A stretch of 57,970 bases of DNA from Phlegmacium glaucopus (GCA_015039465.1 MU130495.1:8600-66569); one strand, 5' to 3'; positions 31,813-44,202 are shown, counted from the first letter of the stretch. Program-made: numbers and translations. Notes: generated from the letters alone by a model not told the origin.

Positions 31813-33230
31813 TGATTATTGCTTGTCTTTACAGTTCTGTTCCTTTTTTACGTCCTTGCCTTCAAGGTACTATTTTCGAGGATGAGATGTATGGGAGGGA
31901 GCAGGAGGAAGAGAGAGAAGGAGAGCCTCACAAGTTGTAACCCTTCCTTCCTAATCGGCTGTGTACGGAGACAATAATCCTCCAGTGAATGACAGATGGC
32001 CGCCCGAGAAGCGCTTCCAAAAACGGAATAAGGGGCAGTGCCTGATCCAGTTGAAAGTTCCGACTCAAGGGGGAATCCAAAAAATGGCTAGCCAGTCGTC
32101 TCATCGGATTATACTAAGTGGTAATAAATTACATGGAGTGGTTTGCACGATACGGCCTTTCTCGCCTCGTCGGCATTATTGTCATTTGGTCGAGAAGCTA
32201 AACGTCGCTTATATTCTGTAGAGGAAATGTCGGTGACAGCCATCTTAGGTCTAGTTCCCAACCGTGATCAACACGGCAGATCCGAGTTCTGTGAGATCAA
32301 GTGTCGAACAGATACTATTAGGGTCACTTATCTGCATATCCCGTCAAGACTTTCATTTTAAAGCTGATCCAGAGACATGCAGTTGTGGGTAGATGGGAGT
32401 CGCTCGTGCTCCTCCAATCGACTGGAAGCTTTCGAACTGAATTAGATGACGCCTGTTGGTTTGATGGAATGAAAGATGGCGGACAGACAGCCAAATGTCG
32501 GCACTTCTGCCGAGTTCGAAATAAATTTACCTTCGCGGTCGAGCACTATTCAGAAACCGACCGGCTAAACCCGTATGAATAGAGATTGTAACGGAGTTCT
32601 CAATACTGAGAACTCGGAATCTGAAACATGGATACTTACAATTATAATAATACTAGGATCCAGCCAGGACGCCGTGGAAGATATCTTAGCATAAGAAAAA
32701 AATCCACAGCGCCGGCATATCACACAACTGACGCTGGTGTATGTCACTGATGATATACAAAATCTGCCAGTGTAGATAAGAAGTCCAAAACTTCTAAATC
32801 GTAGCCATCATGATCATCGCAGTGGGCTTTCTTATTACTGTCATTATGTAGCAATGGCCTGAGAGATTGAGACACAGACGCTATATTTCAAGTTAAATTG
32901 ATAGATACGAAGTTTAAGATAAAGAGTCCAGGTTTCTGCATCATTGTTGTCTTTGTTATTATATAGCGATAGCCTGAGAGATTCATCTTGTCCATTTTCA
33001 CTAAAATTCTTGTAGGAATAGAATTGGACCAGATTAATGACGTTTATTTTACAACAGTTAAGCTAGAAATGGTCGCAACTGGCAGCAACCCCTCTGTAGT
33101 TTACCGCTTACTGGCGATTTTGGCTCGGAGGGGCTTGAGGATGATGATTTGTCGCTGCAGGTGTTTCGGAAACGGCTGTCAAAGGCACAAACTCGGAGTC
33201 CTCGTGTCGTACATCCCGAGAAAGTGATGG
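31813..33230. repeat. Segmental duplication flank, copy 2
   Basis: Matches 22498-23430 in the same order (GGAATCCAAAAAATGGCTAGCC 32071, GATACGGCCTTTCTCGCC 32150, GGTCTAGTTCCCAACC 32250, AGATATCTTAGC 32680, ATGGCCTGAGAGATT 32855, GTTTCGGAAACGGCTGTCAA 33161). This copy holds additional insertions, for example about 32265-32640. No intact gene lies in 31813-33090. Confidence 0.7.
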
Positions 33231-33660
33231 ATGTGATGTTCCCACAAAGTGACTTTCGGTATTGTTGGGGTCTGGAGAAATCTCGTCCTGTCCAGCCTGA
33301 AGAGCCTGAAAAGAAATCGGTTGAGACCCTCGCGTTCAAGTTTTCTGTTACTGAAATTTCTCCGTTGGTGGCAACACAAAAATGTCCAGAAGGAAATTCA
33401 GCTGGATAATCATATGGGCGGCAGAGCAATACGTAAAAAGCGTGTTTCGCGCTTGGAGTCAATGTTGAGGAAGGAAGAAAGAAAGTTGAGGAAGGGAACG
33501 ATGCAGTGGTGGATGAAGTTGCGGAACCCGCGGCGTTCAACAAAGCTCTATATCTGAAGCCAGTCGCTGACGATAACGGTACATCAGCATCCGAAATTTT
33601 TGACCTGGATTTTGTTGCTTTACGAATATCAAGAAATAGATAAAGGTCAAACACACCAAG
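33090..33660 (+). pseudogene. Gene fragment of unknown family
   Basis: A plus-strand frame reads GDFGSEGLEDDDLSLQVFRKRL, then HPEKVMDVMFPQ, then PEEPEKKSVETLAFKFSVTE (33115-33408) and stops. After a gap an open stretch resumes in another frame (VEEGNDAVVDEVAEPAAFNKALYLKP...ASEIFDLDFVALRI, about 33459-33640). A worn copy of the last part occurs at 35505-35610 (KIIDLNFVLRTSEIDKG). The opposite-strand 198-aa ORF over the same bases has no recognisable features. It looks like the remains of a multi-exon gene caught at the border of the segmental duplication and the F-box cluster. Confidence 0.35.
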
Positions 33661-34012
33661 GTATCTACAATCGCAAGCCTACTATGCCCGATCCCAATTG
33701 CATGTGCTCTGTAATTTGAAGCCAGACTGGCTTCAAATTACATTAGAAGGTTGAATACTGTAGTCTTTCCGAGAAGGACGGGGGGGATAAATGATCAATA
33801 AACTCCGGAGTGACGACTGACAAGGTGTCAAGCTTGTCAAGGTCCACAAGCGCCAGTACAGACTCCCGTGATTGTCGGTGTTTGTATTTGTACTCTGTTT
33901 GTACTCTGATAATCACATGTGACAGTGTGAGCTTTCCCTACTCCGAGTCGAAGCGATGATAAGAGCCTGAGGTCGCCTCTGGTGCCCAACCGTAACGTGA
34001 AAATCGACACTA

Positions 34013-35400
34013 TGAATCGGTGAGTCTCGTAATACAGAATCAATATTCAGACTCTATGTATTACTAGTATCAAACTGACAACCTTTTACAGTTGTGCAAA
34101 TTCAGGCATCGGCATGGCGACAATCGGAGATATGCCATTTGAAATATTGTCAGAAATCTTCAAATGGCTCTATGTTGGGTCCCAAGGGCCAGGCCAGTTT
34201 CATAGTTTCTGGACCGTAGTTTGCGTGCTGATGAAAAGACCTCGGTGTCTCCAGAACACACATCAGAAGAAAGAGTGTGCGATCTTCGTTCTCCTACATT
34301 ATTTCCTTTCGCTCCTGCCTTGGTATGCCACTTTTGGTGTGGTATACTCGCCTATTCTCCTCATTACTGGGATAAACTCGTCCTTTATGCCGATGAAGAC
34401 CCACCTGCGCTCATAGACGCGCTATCTTGGTCAAAAGACCGTCCATTGGATATTCTTGTCGCCAGTCGAATTTCTGATATGACGGAAGGGGGAAAATTAT
34501 TGGAAAACGAGCGCATGGAGTTCATAATCAATGCTCTCATGCCTCACATCCACCGCTGCCGCAGAATTAGCTTCGAAGTTCTATATGCATCCTCACTGCC
34601 TTCCCTTTCCTCTATCTTCAAACAAAACCCAGTCGATCTCGTTGACCTCACATTTGAAATTCGCTTCGATGACGTTCAGGAACCGCTTCCTTTCCCCAAT
34701 AGTCCAGATACCTCCTGCTTATCAAATACTTTTTTCCCCAAACTTGAACGGCTTTCAATCAACGGGCGTGCGTTCATGGATCTAGGCCGCTTGCATCCGG
34801 ATTTGCTGAAGAGATTACCAGCTGATATTGAACTGGGCATCTCACAATTCACCTTTTCTGAGGAAGTTGACGACGGTTACACGGTTGCGGAGTTTATCAA
34901 ATATATCAAATCCATGGGTGGGATATACAAGCTTCGGCTCAATAAGTTCGACATTCCTGCGGAGCCACTTCAGGAGACCCGACAGGGAGTGATTCTCGAT
35001 CCTCATTGCCTTTACTTAAAGGTCTTGAGATCAGCAGTATTACCGTGAACATAGAGAATCATGCATTCATACATTTCTCTTTATCTCTCCTTTTCCTTTA
35101 TCCCTTGGTCACATCTTATCTAGGGTCAGATTTGTACAACACCGCTCGGAACTTTCCCTTTCGCCCTTCCATATGATACATTTCCGTTCCAGTTCTACGA
35201 CTATCAAGCAATGCGTTCTAATTAGAATTGATGCGTGATACACTAACGAGAACCTATCGTAATTTTGATGATATTCCTCAGGGATATGGTCTATATACAC
35301 GTTGTGCCTTGGATTTAACGATCGTCTATGGCGAAGCCTGATATGTCCGCATTGACTAGGTCGCTTGAAAATCTGGAACTGCACTAAACTTCAATTCGGG
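34013..35400 (+). pseudogene. F-box protein copy 1, one-base frameshift
   Basis: Starts at ATG 34013 with an 71-bp intron (34021-34091) or at ATG 34114 (MATIGDMPFEILSEIFKWLY, an F-box-like LPxEILxxIF motif). Relative to copies 2 and 3 one base is missing near 34200-34210, which moves the frame. The second frame then runs open from about 34221 to 35048 (ERVCDLRSPTLFPFAPALV, SPHYWDKLVLYADEDPPALIDALSWS, IKSMGGIYKLRLNKFDIPAEPL). A C-terminal part like that at 43209-43436 (DDIPQGY) follows at 35235-35390. F-box proteins are substrate adaptors of SCF ubiquitin ligases; this one has a leucine-rich-like body typical of expanded mushroom F-box families. An undetected splice could rescue it, but a mutation is simpler. 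Confidence 0.7.
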
Positions 35401-35499
35401 GTTCTTGACAGAGGTAGCTCATCGTAGAGTGTAAAAAGCGGCGGATTCGGACGGTGAAGAAAAAAAACCGTTAATCCATGCTACAGTATTCGTTGAGGC

Positions 35500-36250
35500 A
35501 GATTGAATCCGCCGCGTTACTGAGGACAACGGTAAATCAGCAATCAAAATTATTGACCTGAATTTTGTTTTACGTACATCAGAAATTGATAAAGGTCTAA
35601 TACACCAAGGTATCTGCAATCGCAAGCGCCTGCCCGATAGAAATCACACTGGACTGATCAAACATGGATATTAGAAGGTCGACTAATCATTGCGGTCTTT
35701 CAGGTCGGGAAGGATGGGGGATAAATCATCAATAAAACGCGTGATGAATGACAACGTCCACAAGCGCCAGACTCTTGTGATTGCTTATTTGTCCGTGATA
35801 AACACATGTGACGGTGTGATCATCCGAGTCTTTCTGAATGAAGATTAGAGTTACTCCGAGCAAGCTGCCAAGCTCCCTGTTGAAGCGATAATAAGAGGTC
35901 TGCTTTGTTGGAATATATTCAGGTAAGGAACTATGGTTGACCATGTGTTTCGCCTCATGTTTGGTGCACAGACCATTAAGATTTGATATAAGTACCTACT
36001 GTATTTTAGTATGTACCGTACTCGTTTGCGCCAATCCCTCTCAAGATCCCAATCGTTTCAGCAGTAGTGCAACTTTATGAGTGTATCCGTTGTAGGTAGG
36101 AAGGCACTCGATTATTCAACACACTTCAAGTGTTCGACCTTAACGTGAAAATTTGACGCTATGAATCAGTGAGTCTCGTAAATGCAGAATTCAATATTCA
36201 GGCTGCTAGCATTGGACTGACAACCTTTTACAGTTGTGTAAATTCTTTGA
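35500..36250 (+). repeat. Truncated duplicate of the F-box 5' region
   Basis: Repeats the sequence found upstream of F-box copy 1: 33560-33700 matches 35505-35650, and 33770-34095 matches 35700-36243 in pieces. It ends at the shared TTTTACAGTTGTG acceptor (36228-36240) just before the F-box start, where unrelated sequence begins. It is a remnant of a fourth F-box unit with the gene body lost. Confidence 0.65.
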
Positions 36251-37136
36251 ACAACCTTCTCATCTCGAGGCTATAGAACAATAGTACTCAGTCTCGGTAA
36301 AATAGACTATATATTGTCAAGTTGTACCTATAGAACAATAGTACTACTCGTTTGTAAGTCTCTGTTGTTGAGATATATAATATAGGTACTGACCTCAGTC
36401 TCGGTAAAATAGACTGAGGTGTTACAACGGGGCATCAAGTATAAGTATGTTTGAATCATCTCCCTTCTCGGAGAGGTACGGTTAACGGTCACACAAGGTG
36501 ATCATAAGACGAAGAGATAAATAAAACTAAGAGACAGGGGAAAGAGGGGCATAATTGATATTACATACGGTTTGTTTATTCAACAGAGGCTTCTGACCGG
36601 GAGGCATGGGAGACGTGAAGGCCTGAGCCTGCCGCTTTGTCGGACCGATGTGACCAGCCTGTGACTCAGGCAATCAAACATTTGAAAGACTACAAAATTA
36701 GCACAAAACGAGACCATATTTTCCATCCCATTCCCTTTCGCTCTAAAAATGAGAAAAATTGGTTTTCGGATGGATATTATGTTATATATGATAATCTGTC
36801 TAGTACGTGGCACTCAGAAGTCTTCAACAGTATAATTTCATTACTGAAAACTTGACACTGCCCTGATGAAACTGGTACCTTGTTATAAGCCCCTCTCACG
36901 AATGAGAGGGGATTAGGTTCAGCCTACCCAACTTTCACCCCCTCAAAATCCGACTTCTACTACCAAATACAGACCTGACCAACGACAGTCAATCACATGA
37001 ACTTTAACCCTCATATCACTGCCGCTTGACACAATGCATCGCCTTTCGAAGCCTTCCGATAGTCTACATAAAAAAGCACTACCATGCTTCCCCAGTTCAT
37101 TTCGGCACCTAGGCTTCACACTGGAAAACTTCAACC
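36251..37136. other. Upstream region of TM copy A; hairpin at 36893-36914
   Basis: No gene seen. Around 36265-36420 short direct repeats (ATAGAACAATAGTACT, CAGTCTCGGTAAAATAGACT) occur twice. At 36893-36914 a perfect 9-bp stem (CCCCTCTCA / TGAGAGGGG) with loop CGAA lies about 230 bp before the ATG. The same CCTTGTTATAAGCCCCTCTC context stands before TM copy B (40191-40222), with a 7-bp stem, so it is part of the duplicated promoter block. Confidence 0.55.
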
Positions 37137-38631
37137 ATGATCGGCTTCAACTTGAACTACCCCAGCCATCACCAGGTCACCTTCTTCCTCCTCATCTTAC
37201 TCCTCAACGTCAATGCCACCCCCATAGTCACAGATGTGATCATCGACGATCAAGATCCTTCTATCATATATTCAGGAGAATGGGGAATAACCAAGTACAC
37301 CACATTGGATTATGGGGGTACCCACCAACTAACGTCGGACCCAAGTGCCACGGCGTCATTCAATTTCACAGGTAGATGTGTTTTCCTCTGGTTTCTTTAT
37401 ATTTAGGTTGATTTGTGTTTTTATTATTGTTGCTCCATCTATCTAGGCATCGCGATATATTTTCTATCTCCATTGTGGCCTTATACCGTCAACACAGCTA
37501 TATCACTCGATTCTGGACCTATCACTCTAATCGATCTCGTGGATCACAGTCGTCCGGACGCCGGTGGAGGCCCCGAGACTATTTCATATGATATCGTTTG
37601 GAGCGCTACTGGATTAACTAATACTCAACACAATTTAAGGATATCTGTTGGAGCTGGTCAACCGTATGCCGTTGTTGATGGGCTTATGTATGTTCATCCT
37701 CTATCCCCGAACTACCCCTCCTGCTAATTATTGCATTTTTGGTTATGGAAGATATACGACAAACGTTACCTCCCCGCTGCCTTCCTCTATACCGCCGTCT
37801 TCCTCTATACCGCCGCCTTCCTCTATACCGCCGCCTTCCTCCACACCACCGCCTTCCTCTATATCGCCATCTTCCTCCCTATCATCAACTTCTACTTTGC
37901 TGGACCCCATCGCCGCTTCATCAACGGCAAATGCAACCCAGACTTCAACTATTAAATCCAGGTCCCGTCTCATGGTAGCTATCGCCTTAGGTTCATTTTT
38001 CGGCATCCTTAGCCTTCTCGCCATAATATGCGCCGCCTGGTATTTCTTCCGACGTCGAAAAAGGCCAACCTCAGAAGCTTGGACCGATGGTGCTCTTTAC
38101 ACTACACCATCAAGAAACCCTTCTATGTCTGCCCTTGTACCAAACGCCGCGAACAATGATGGAAATTGGACTGCAGAACAACTCTACAATAACGGATATT
38201 CCCTCCCTCATTCTAACGATGCAAGGGCATGGTATAATCAAGGCTATGAAAAAGTTGTCATGTTAGCACCTCCCATTCCATCCCAACCCTACTATCATGG
38301 AGGATACCACCAGATCGGTACTGGTTCACGTTCTGCCATGCATCAACCTCAAATGACAGGTGGAACCCCTGATCGATACGAACCGGGTCGTGCCTTATCA
38401 ACAATCACTGAGAGATTGACGCCTCAGATGGGAGATGGGAAAACTCCATTAACGAAAACACCTGCTTCGTATCAGTCAGAGTTGGAGTATTATACGGCGT
38501 TACAGGGATCAGAAGCAAGTTACGGTGTCTCTCGACTACAGCAGCTACCACCGCCGTCACTCAATACTCAAGGCTACTACCCTTCTCCACGAAGTAAACC
38601 CGTAGAGCCCAGAGCTGGAAACTGGATTTAA
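37137..38631 (+). CDS. Secreted/single-pass TM protein, copy A
   Basis: Exons 37137-37371, 37447-37687 and 37752-38631 give 451 residues, in frame throughout. Signal sequence around VTFFLLILLLNVNATP, ectodomain start VTDVIIDDQDPSIIYSGEWG, then GIAIYFLSPLWPYTVNTAISLDSGP and SATGLTNTQHNLRISVGAGQPYAVVDGL. A Ser/Pro stalk is built from a tandem CCGCCTTCCTCTATA-type repeat (SIPPPSS units). One TM helix (MVAIALGSFFGILSLLAIIC) is followed by RRRKRP and a long Gly/Tyr/Pro-rich tail. It is close kin of copies B and C; the stalk repeat number differs between copies. The second acceptor is a GAAG|AT. It is apparently functional; the ligand and role are unknown. Confidence 0.85.
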
Positions 38632-38962
38632 ATCGAGTTGTTTTGGTCTGGCTTTTTCTTCTTTCTTTAATGATGGTTTATCATGATGGAATTGGGCATG
38701 TAAGATGAGTTGGACATTTTATTTCTTGTAATAAACATATGTAACATTCAATGCTCTCGAGACAATTTCTAGATATGATGTATGTGTTGAGTACAACATA
38801 CTACTCGTGTAACATCTTGGTTGAGCTAATGACGGAGCTTCCAAATGGCCAACGCGTATTAAGCGCTGTAAATCAATGAGTCTCGTAAATGCAAATCTCA
38901 ATATTCAGGTTGCTAGCATTGGACTGACAACCTTTTACAGTTGTGTAAATTCAGACATCGGC

Positions 38963-39775
38963 ATGGCTACAATTGCAGATATGCCATTTGAAATATTGTC
39001 GGAGGTCTTCAAATGGCTCTATGTTGCGTCCCAAGAGCTAGGCCAGCTTTCATATTTTTTGGAACGCAGTTTGCGTACTGATGAGAAGACCTCCGTGTCT
39101 CCAGAACACACATCAGGACGAAGAGTGTGCGATCTTCGTTCTCATACACTATTTCCTTTCGCTCCTGCGTTGGTACGCCGCTTTTGGTGTGATATACTCG
39201 CCTGTTCTCCTCATTACTGGAATAAACTCATCCTTTATGCCGATGAAGACCCACCTGCGCTCATAGACGCGCTATCTTGGTCACAAGACCGTCCATTGAA
39301 TGTTCTTGTCGCCAGCCGAATTTCTGATCTGACAGAAGGGAGGAAGATATTGGAAAACAAGCCGCATGGAGTTTATAATCAACGCTCTCATGCCTCACAT
39401 CCACCGCCGTCGCAGAAGTAGCTTCGAAGTTCTGTATGCATCATCACTGCCTTGCATTTCCTCTATCTTCAAACAAAACCCAGTCGATCTCGTTGAAATC
39501 CGCTTCGATGACGTCCAGGAACCACTTCCTTTCCCCAATACTAGTCCGGTTGCGTCCTGTTTACCAAATACGTTTTATCCCAAACTGGAACGGCTTTCAA
39601 TCAACGGGCGTACATTCATGGATCTAGGCCGCTTGCATCCGGATTTTCTGAAGAGGTCACGAGCTGATATTGAACTAGACATTTCACAATTCAAGTTTTC
39701 TGAGGAAGTTGATGACGGTTACACGGTTGCGGAATTTATCAAATATATCAAATCCATGGTACGCGTTTTGTGGTG
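38963..39775 (+). pseudogene. F-box protein copy 2, frameshifted and truncated
   Basis: The frame from ATG 38963 (MATIADMPFEILSEVFKWLY) is continuous through the site where copy 1 is shifted, up to RKILENK near 39361. There an extra C (AAGCCGCATGG against GAGCGCATGG in copy 1) shifts it. The body continues in the next frame from 39366 (MEFIINALMPHIH...FPKLERLSINGR-like) until IKYIKSM at 39759, where homology ends abruptly at foreign sequence. The last ~35 codons of the other copies and the C-terminal extension are missing. No 5' donor remains: the GTGAGT of copy 1 is ATGAGT here. Confidence 0.75.
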
Positions 39776-40190
39776 TTGGAGTGTGAAACGGAGATTTGAG
39801 TGGAGGAGATGCCAGTGAGGCTGCGATATAGTTTATAAATAATATTGAAAATAACCGACATAACGACTTGATAACGACCACATAAAAACATAACATTACT
39901 AATACTATCTTAGTATCTATGCTTATCTATTTGGATCAGAGAAGTGGTGCCAAAATCCCCCGCAACACCCTAGTCTCATGCCAAGAATCTAAGATTGTCC
40001 ACTTGTGGATGGTCTTGTAACAAAGTACATCACATAGGAGGCACCATCACAACTCATTAGATATGAACTTGAAATTGTAGTCTTGGTCAAATTTCTCTTA
40101 TCAGCGTGACAAACCGAAATATTATTCTCGAGCTCGATAGTATGAGCATTCAGAGAATCTCAGAGACAACTCCCAGCTAACAGTCTGAGT
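39776..40190. other. Foreign sequence that truncates F-box copy 2
   Basis: AT-rich stretch joined to IKSMV of the F-box frame. It includes TTTGGATCAGAGAAGTGGTGCC (39930-39951), which looks a little like the primer-binding zone next to a Copia LTR, but no paired ends or target duplication were found. It is absent from the equivalent place in F-box copies 1 and 3. Confidence 0.4.
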
Positions 40191-40450
40191 CCCTTGTTAT
40201 AAGCCCCTCTCACGAATGAGAGGACTCGGAGCCTACCCAACACCCCTCAAAATCCGACTTCTCCTACTAAGAATAACCCTCACATCACTGGCGCTTGACA
40301 GACAATATATACTAGCATCAATGCATCGCCTTTCGAAGGTTTCTGAGAGTCCGAAGGCTTCCGATAGTCTACTAGTACATAAAGAAGCACTGCCATGCTT
40401 CCCCAGTTCATTTCGGCACCTAGGCTTCACACTGGAAAACTTCAATTATA

Positions 40451-41939
40451 ATGGGATTCAACTTGAACTACCTCAGCCATCACCAGGTCGCCTTCTTCCT
40501 CCTCAGCTTACTCCTCAACGTCAATGCCATCTTCACAGTCCAAAATGTGACCATCGACGATCAAGATCCTGCTATCAAATATTCTCCACCAGGAGGATGG
40601 GGAATAACCGACTACACCATATTGGATTATGGGGGTACCCACCATCTAACGTCGAACAAAACTGCCACGGCGTCATTCAATTTCACAGGCAGATATATTT
40701 TCTTTTGGTTTCTTTATATTTAGGTTGATTTGTGTTTTTTTTAATTGTTGCTCCATCTATCCAGGCGTCGCGATATATTTTCTATCTCCGTTGTGGCCTT
40801 ATACCGTCAACACAGCTATACTATCACTCGATTCTGGACCTATCACTCTAGTCGATCTCGTGGATCACAGTCGTCCGGACACCGTTAACGGCTCCGAGAC
40901 TATTCCATATGATGTCGTTTGGAGCGCTACTGGGTTAGCTAATACTCAACACAATTTAAGGATATCTGTTGGAGCTGGTCAACCGTATGCCGTTGTTGAT
41001 GGGCTCATGTATGTTCATCCTCTATCCCCGAACTACCCCCCTGCTAATTATTGCATTTTTGGTTATGGCAGATATACGACAAACGTTACCTCCTCTCCGT
41101 CTTCCTCTATACAGCCGTCTTCCTCTATACAGCCGTCTTCCTCTATACAGCCGTCTTCCTTTATATCGCCGTCTTCCTCCCTATCATCAACTCCTACTTT
41201 GCAGGACTCCACCACCGCTTCATCAACGGCAAATGCAACCCGGACCTCAACTATTAAATCCAGGTCCCGTCTCATGGTAGCTATCGCCCTCGGTTCATTT
41301 TTCGGCATCCTTAGCCTTCTCGCCATATTATGCGCTGCCTGGTATTTCTTTCGACGTCGAAAAAGACCAAATCCAGAAGCTTGGACAGATGGTGCTCTGA
41401 CCGATGGTGCTCTTTACCCTACATCATCAAGAAACCCTTCCATGTCTGCCCTTGTACCAAACGGCACGAACGAGAATGGAAATTGGGCTGAAGAACACCT
41501 CTACAATAACGGATATTCCGTCCCTCATTCTAACGATGGAAAAGCATGGTATAATCAAGGCTATGAAAAAGTTGTCACGTTAGCACCTCCCATTCCATCC
41601 CAACCCGATTATCATGGGGGATACCACCAGATTGGTACTGGTTCACGTTCTGCCATGCATCAACCTCAAATGACAGGTGGAACCCCTGATCAACCGGGTT
41701 GTGCCTTATCAACAATTACTGAGAGATCGACGCCTCAGATGGGAGATGGAAAAACTCCATTAGCGAATACACCTCCTTCGTATCAGTCAGAGTTGGAGTA
41801 TTATACGGCGTTACAGGGATCAGAAGCAAGTTACGGTGTCTCTCGACTACAGCAACTACCACCGCCGTTACCCAATACTCAGGGCTACCCTTCTCCACGA
41901 CGTAAACCCGTAGGGACCAGAGCTGGAAACTGGATTTAA
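40451..41939 (+). CDS. Secreted/single-pass TM protein, copy B
   Basis: Exons 40451-40688, 40765-41008 and 41072-41939 give 449 residues. The architecture is as in copy A: signal sequence (VAFFLLSLLLNVNAIF), VQNVTIDDQDPAIKY, GVAIYFLSPLWPYTVNTAI, an SIQPSS stalk (18-bp tandem TCTTCCTCTATACAGCCG, three units), TM helix MVAIALGSFFGILSLLAILC, RRRKRP and a long tail. The first intron begins GC (ACAG|GCAGAT) where copies A and C have GTAGAT, so it must be a GC-AG intron or is poorly spliced. The second intron (63 bp) is a multiple of three without stops, so retention would add 21 residues in frame. An additional TDGAL duplication lies after the TM patch. Confidence 0.82.
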
Positions 41940-42272
41940 ATCAAGTTGTTTTGGTCTGGTTTTTTCTTCTTCTTTCTTTAATGATGGTTTATCATGATGG
42001 AATTGGGCATGTAAGATGAGTTGGACATTTTATTTCTTGTAATAAACATATGTAACATTCAATGCTCTCGAGACAATTTCTAGATATGATGTATGTGTTG
42101 AGTACAACATACTACTCGTGTAACATCTTGGTTGAGCTAATGGCGGAGCTTCCAAATGGCCAACGCGTATTAAGCGCTGTAAATCAGCGAGTCTCGTAAA
42201 TGCAGAATTAATATTCAGGCTGCTAGCATTGGACTGACAACCTTTTACAGTTGTGTAAATTCAGACATCGGC

Positions 42273-43436
42273 ATGGCTACAATTGCAGATATGCCATTTG
42301 AAATATTGTCAGAAGTCTTCAAAATTCAAATGGCTCTATGTTGGGTCCCAAGAGCCAGGCCAGCTTTCATATTTTTTGGAACGCAGTTTGCGTACTGATG
42401 AGAAGACCTCCGTGTCTCCAGAACACACATCAGGACGAAGAGTGTGCGATCTTTGTTCTCATACACTATTTCCTTTCGCTTTTGGTGTGATATACTCGCC
42501 TGTTCTCCTCATTACTGGGATAAACTCGTCCTTTATGCCGATGAAGACCCACCTGCGCTCATAGACGCGTTACCTTAGTCAAGGGACCGTCCATCGGATA
42601 TTCTTGTCGCCAGCCGAATTTCTGATCTGACAGAAGGGAGAAAGATATTGGAAAACGAGCGCATGGGGTTCATAATCAATGCTATTATACCTCACATCCA
42701 CCGTTGCCGCAAAATCAGCTTCGAAGTTCTATATGCATCTTCACTGCCTTCCCTTTCCTCTATCTTCAAACAAAACCCAGTCGATCTCGTTGACCTCACA
42801 TTTGAAATTTGCTTCGATGACGTCCAGGAACCACTTCCTTTCCCCAATAGTCCAGTTACGTCCTGTTTACCAAATACAATTTTCCCCAAACTGGAACGGC
42901 TTTCAATCAACGGGCGTACATTCATGGACCTAGGCCGCTTGCATCCAGATTTGCTGAAGAATTTACGAGCTGATATTGAATTGAGCATTTCACAATTCAC
43001 CTTTTCTGAGGAAGTTGACCACGGTTACACGGTTGCGGAATTTACCAAATATATCAAATCCATGGGTGGGATATACAAGCTTCGACTCAATAAGTTCGAC
43101 ATTCCTGCAGAGCCGCTTCGGGAGACCCGACAGGGAGTGATTCTTGATCCTCATTGCCTTTACTTAAAAGTCTTGAGATCAGCAGTAACACCGTGAACGA
43201 AGAAAATCATGCATCCATACATTTCTTTACCCTCTTTATCTCTCCTGCATGATACACTAACCAGAACCTATCATAATTTTGATGATATTCCTCAGGGATA
43301 TAACACTTTGTGTCCTGGATTTGACGATCGTCTATTGCGAAGCCTGATCTGTCCGTATGGACTGGGCCGCCTGAAAATCCGGAACTGCACTAACTTCAAT
43401 TCGGGGGTTCTTGAGAGAGCTCATCGTAGTGCGTAA
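42273..43436 (+). pseudogene. F-box protein copy 3, several lesions
   Basis: From ATG 42273 the F-box motif is interrupted by an 8-base insertion (GTCTTCAAAATTCAAATGG against GTCTTCAAATGG), and about 19 bases are missing near 42478 (CTCCTGCGTTGGTACGCCG of copy 2). A TAG replaces a sense codon near 42576 (TTACCTTAGTCAAGG). The body from 42648 to 43196 (HIHRCRKISFEVLYASSLPSL, LRLNKFDIPAEPL) is open. A C-terminal part at 43209-43436 (LHDTLTRTYHNFDDIPQGY, LICPYGLGRLKIRNCTNF) is the best preserved of the three copies and shows where the family ends. It is not functional as it stands. Confidence 0.75.
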
Positions 43437-44202
43437 CAAAGTGGCGAATTCGGACGGTGAAGAAAGAAAACCGTTAATCCATGTTGTGGTCTCCGTAGGA
43501 GGCGGATGGTCTTAGATAGGCTGGGCTCTCTGAAGGGGAAAGGATGGGTTTTGTCAGCAAAGCCGAGCCAAGAACTGCTGTCACCTGTGTCAGCACTTTT
43601 AACGGAACTTACTACACATATCCCTTGAAAGTCTCCCTGGCCAGCTTGAGCGTCTTGTATACTTCGTTATCAATCTAGGCCAACTGATATTCATGAACCA
43701 AAGCAAACAAGCCATGAGCTGAGCCGCAAACGACCATCAAATTACTGTGTATCTCCGCTTGAAGCGTGTCGAAGTTGAGCTACGGCAAATGTCATTCGCC
43801 TGCCAGAACTTCACCACGAAGGTACAGATCTAATTTTATTGTGACAGTTATCGACACTTATAACATAATGCCTCAAGGCAAATGAAAGATCAAAGTCCTC
43901 TGTATCAGTCTATGAAATTTGTTCATACTCATGATTGCTAGTGTTTGCTGCGATAAATGTCTGCATGCAAAACAGACTGTTACTAACTAATTTTATACTT
44001 TGGTATGTTTGTGTCTGAGCAACCCACGCATCATTGCCGCTTGACAGACAATATACTAGCACCACCTTATCGAAGCCTTCCGATACTCGTGTCTCGGCCT
44101 CGTGTAAGGTGGACACTTACATAAAAATGCACTGCCATCCATGCTTCCCTGGTTCATTTCAGCGAACCCGTAGCCTAGGCTTCACGCTGGAAAACTTCAA
44201 CC
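43437..44202. other. No gene; upstream region of TM copy C
   Basis: Starts with the worn post-F-box sequence also present after copy 1 (AATTCGGACGGTGAAGAAA, 43448). The rest has no supported coding frame. The last ~170 bases, with CTTCACGCTGGAAAACTTCAA before the ATG, match the upstream sequence of copies A and B. Confidence 0.45.

Noticed and set aside
33058..33654. 198-residue minus-strand ORF
   Set aside because: Composition is Ser-rich without motif, and the plus strand shows better protein-like frames shared with duplicated sequence.
37731..38024. ORFs rich in LPLYRR or in EEGGGIEEGG on both strands
   Set aside because: They are out-of-frame readings of the tandem stalk repeat of TM copy A; the same applies at 41051-41326 in copy B.
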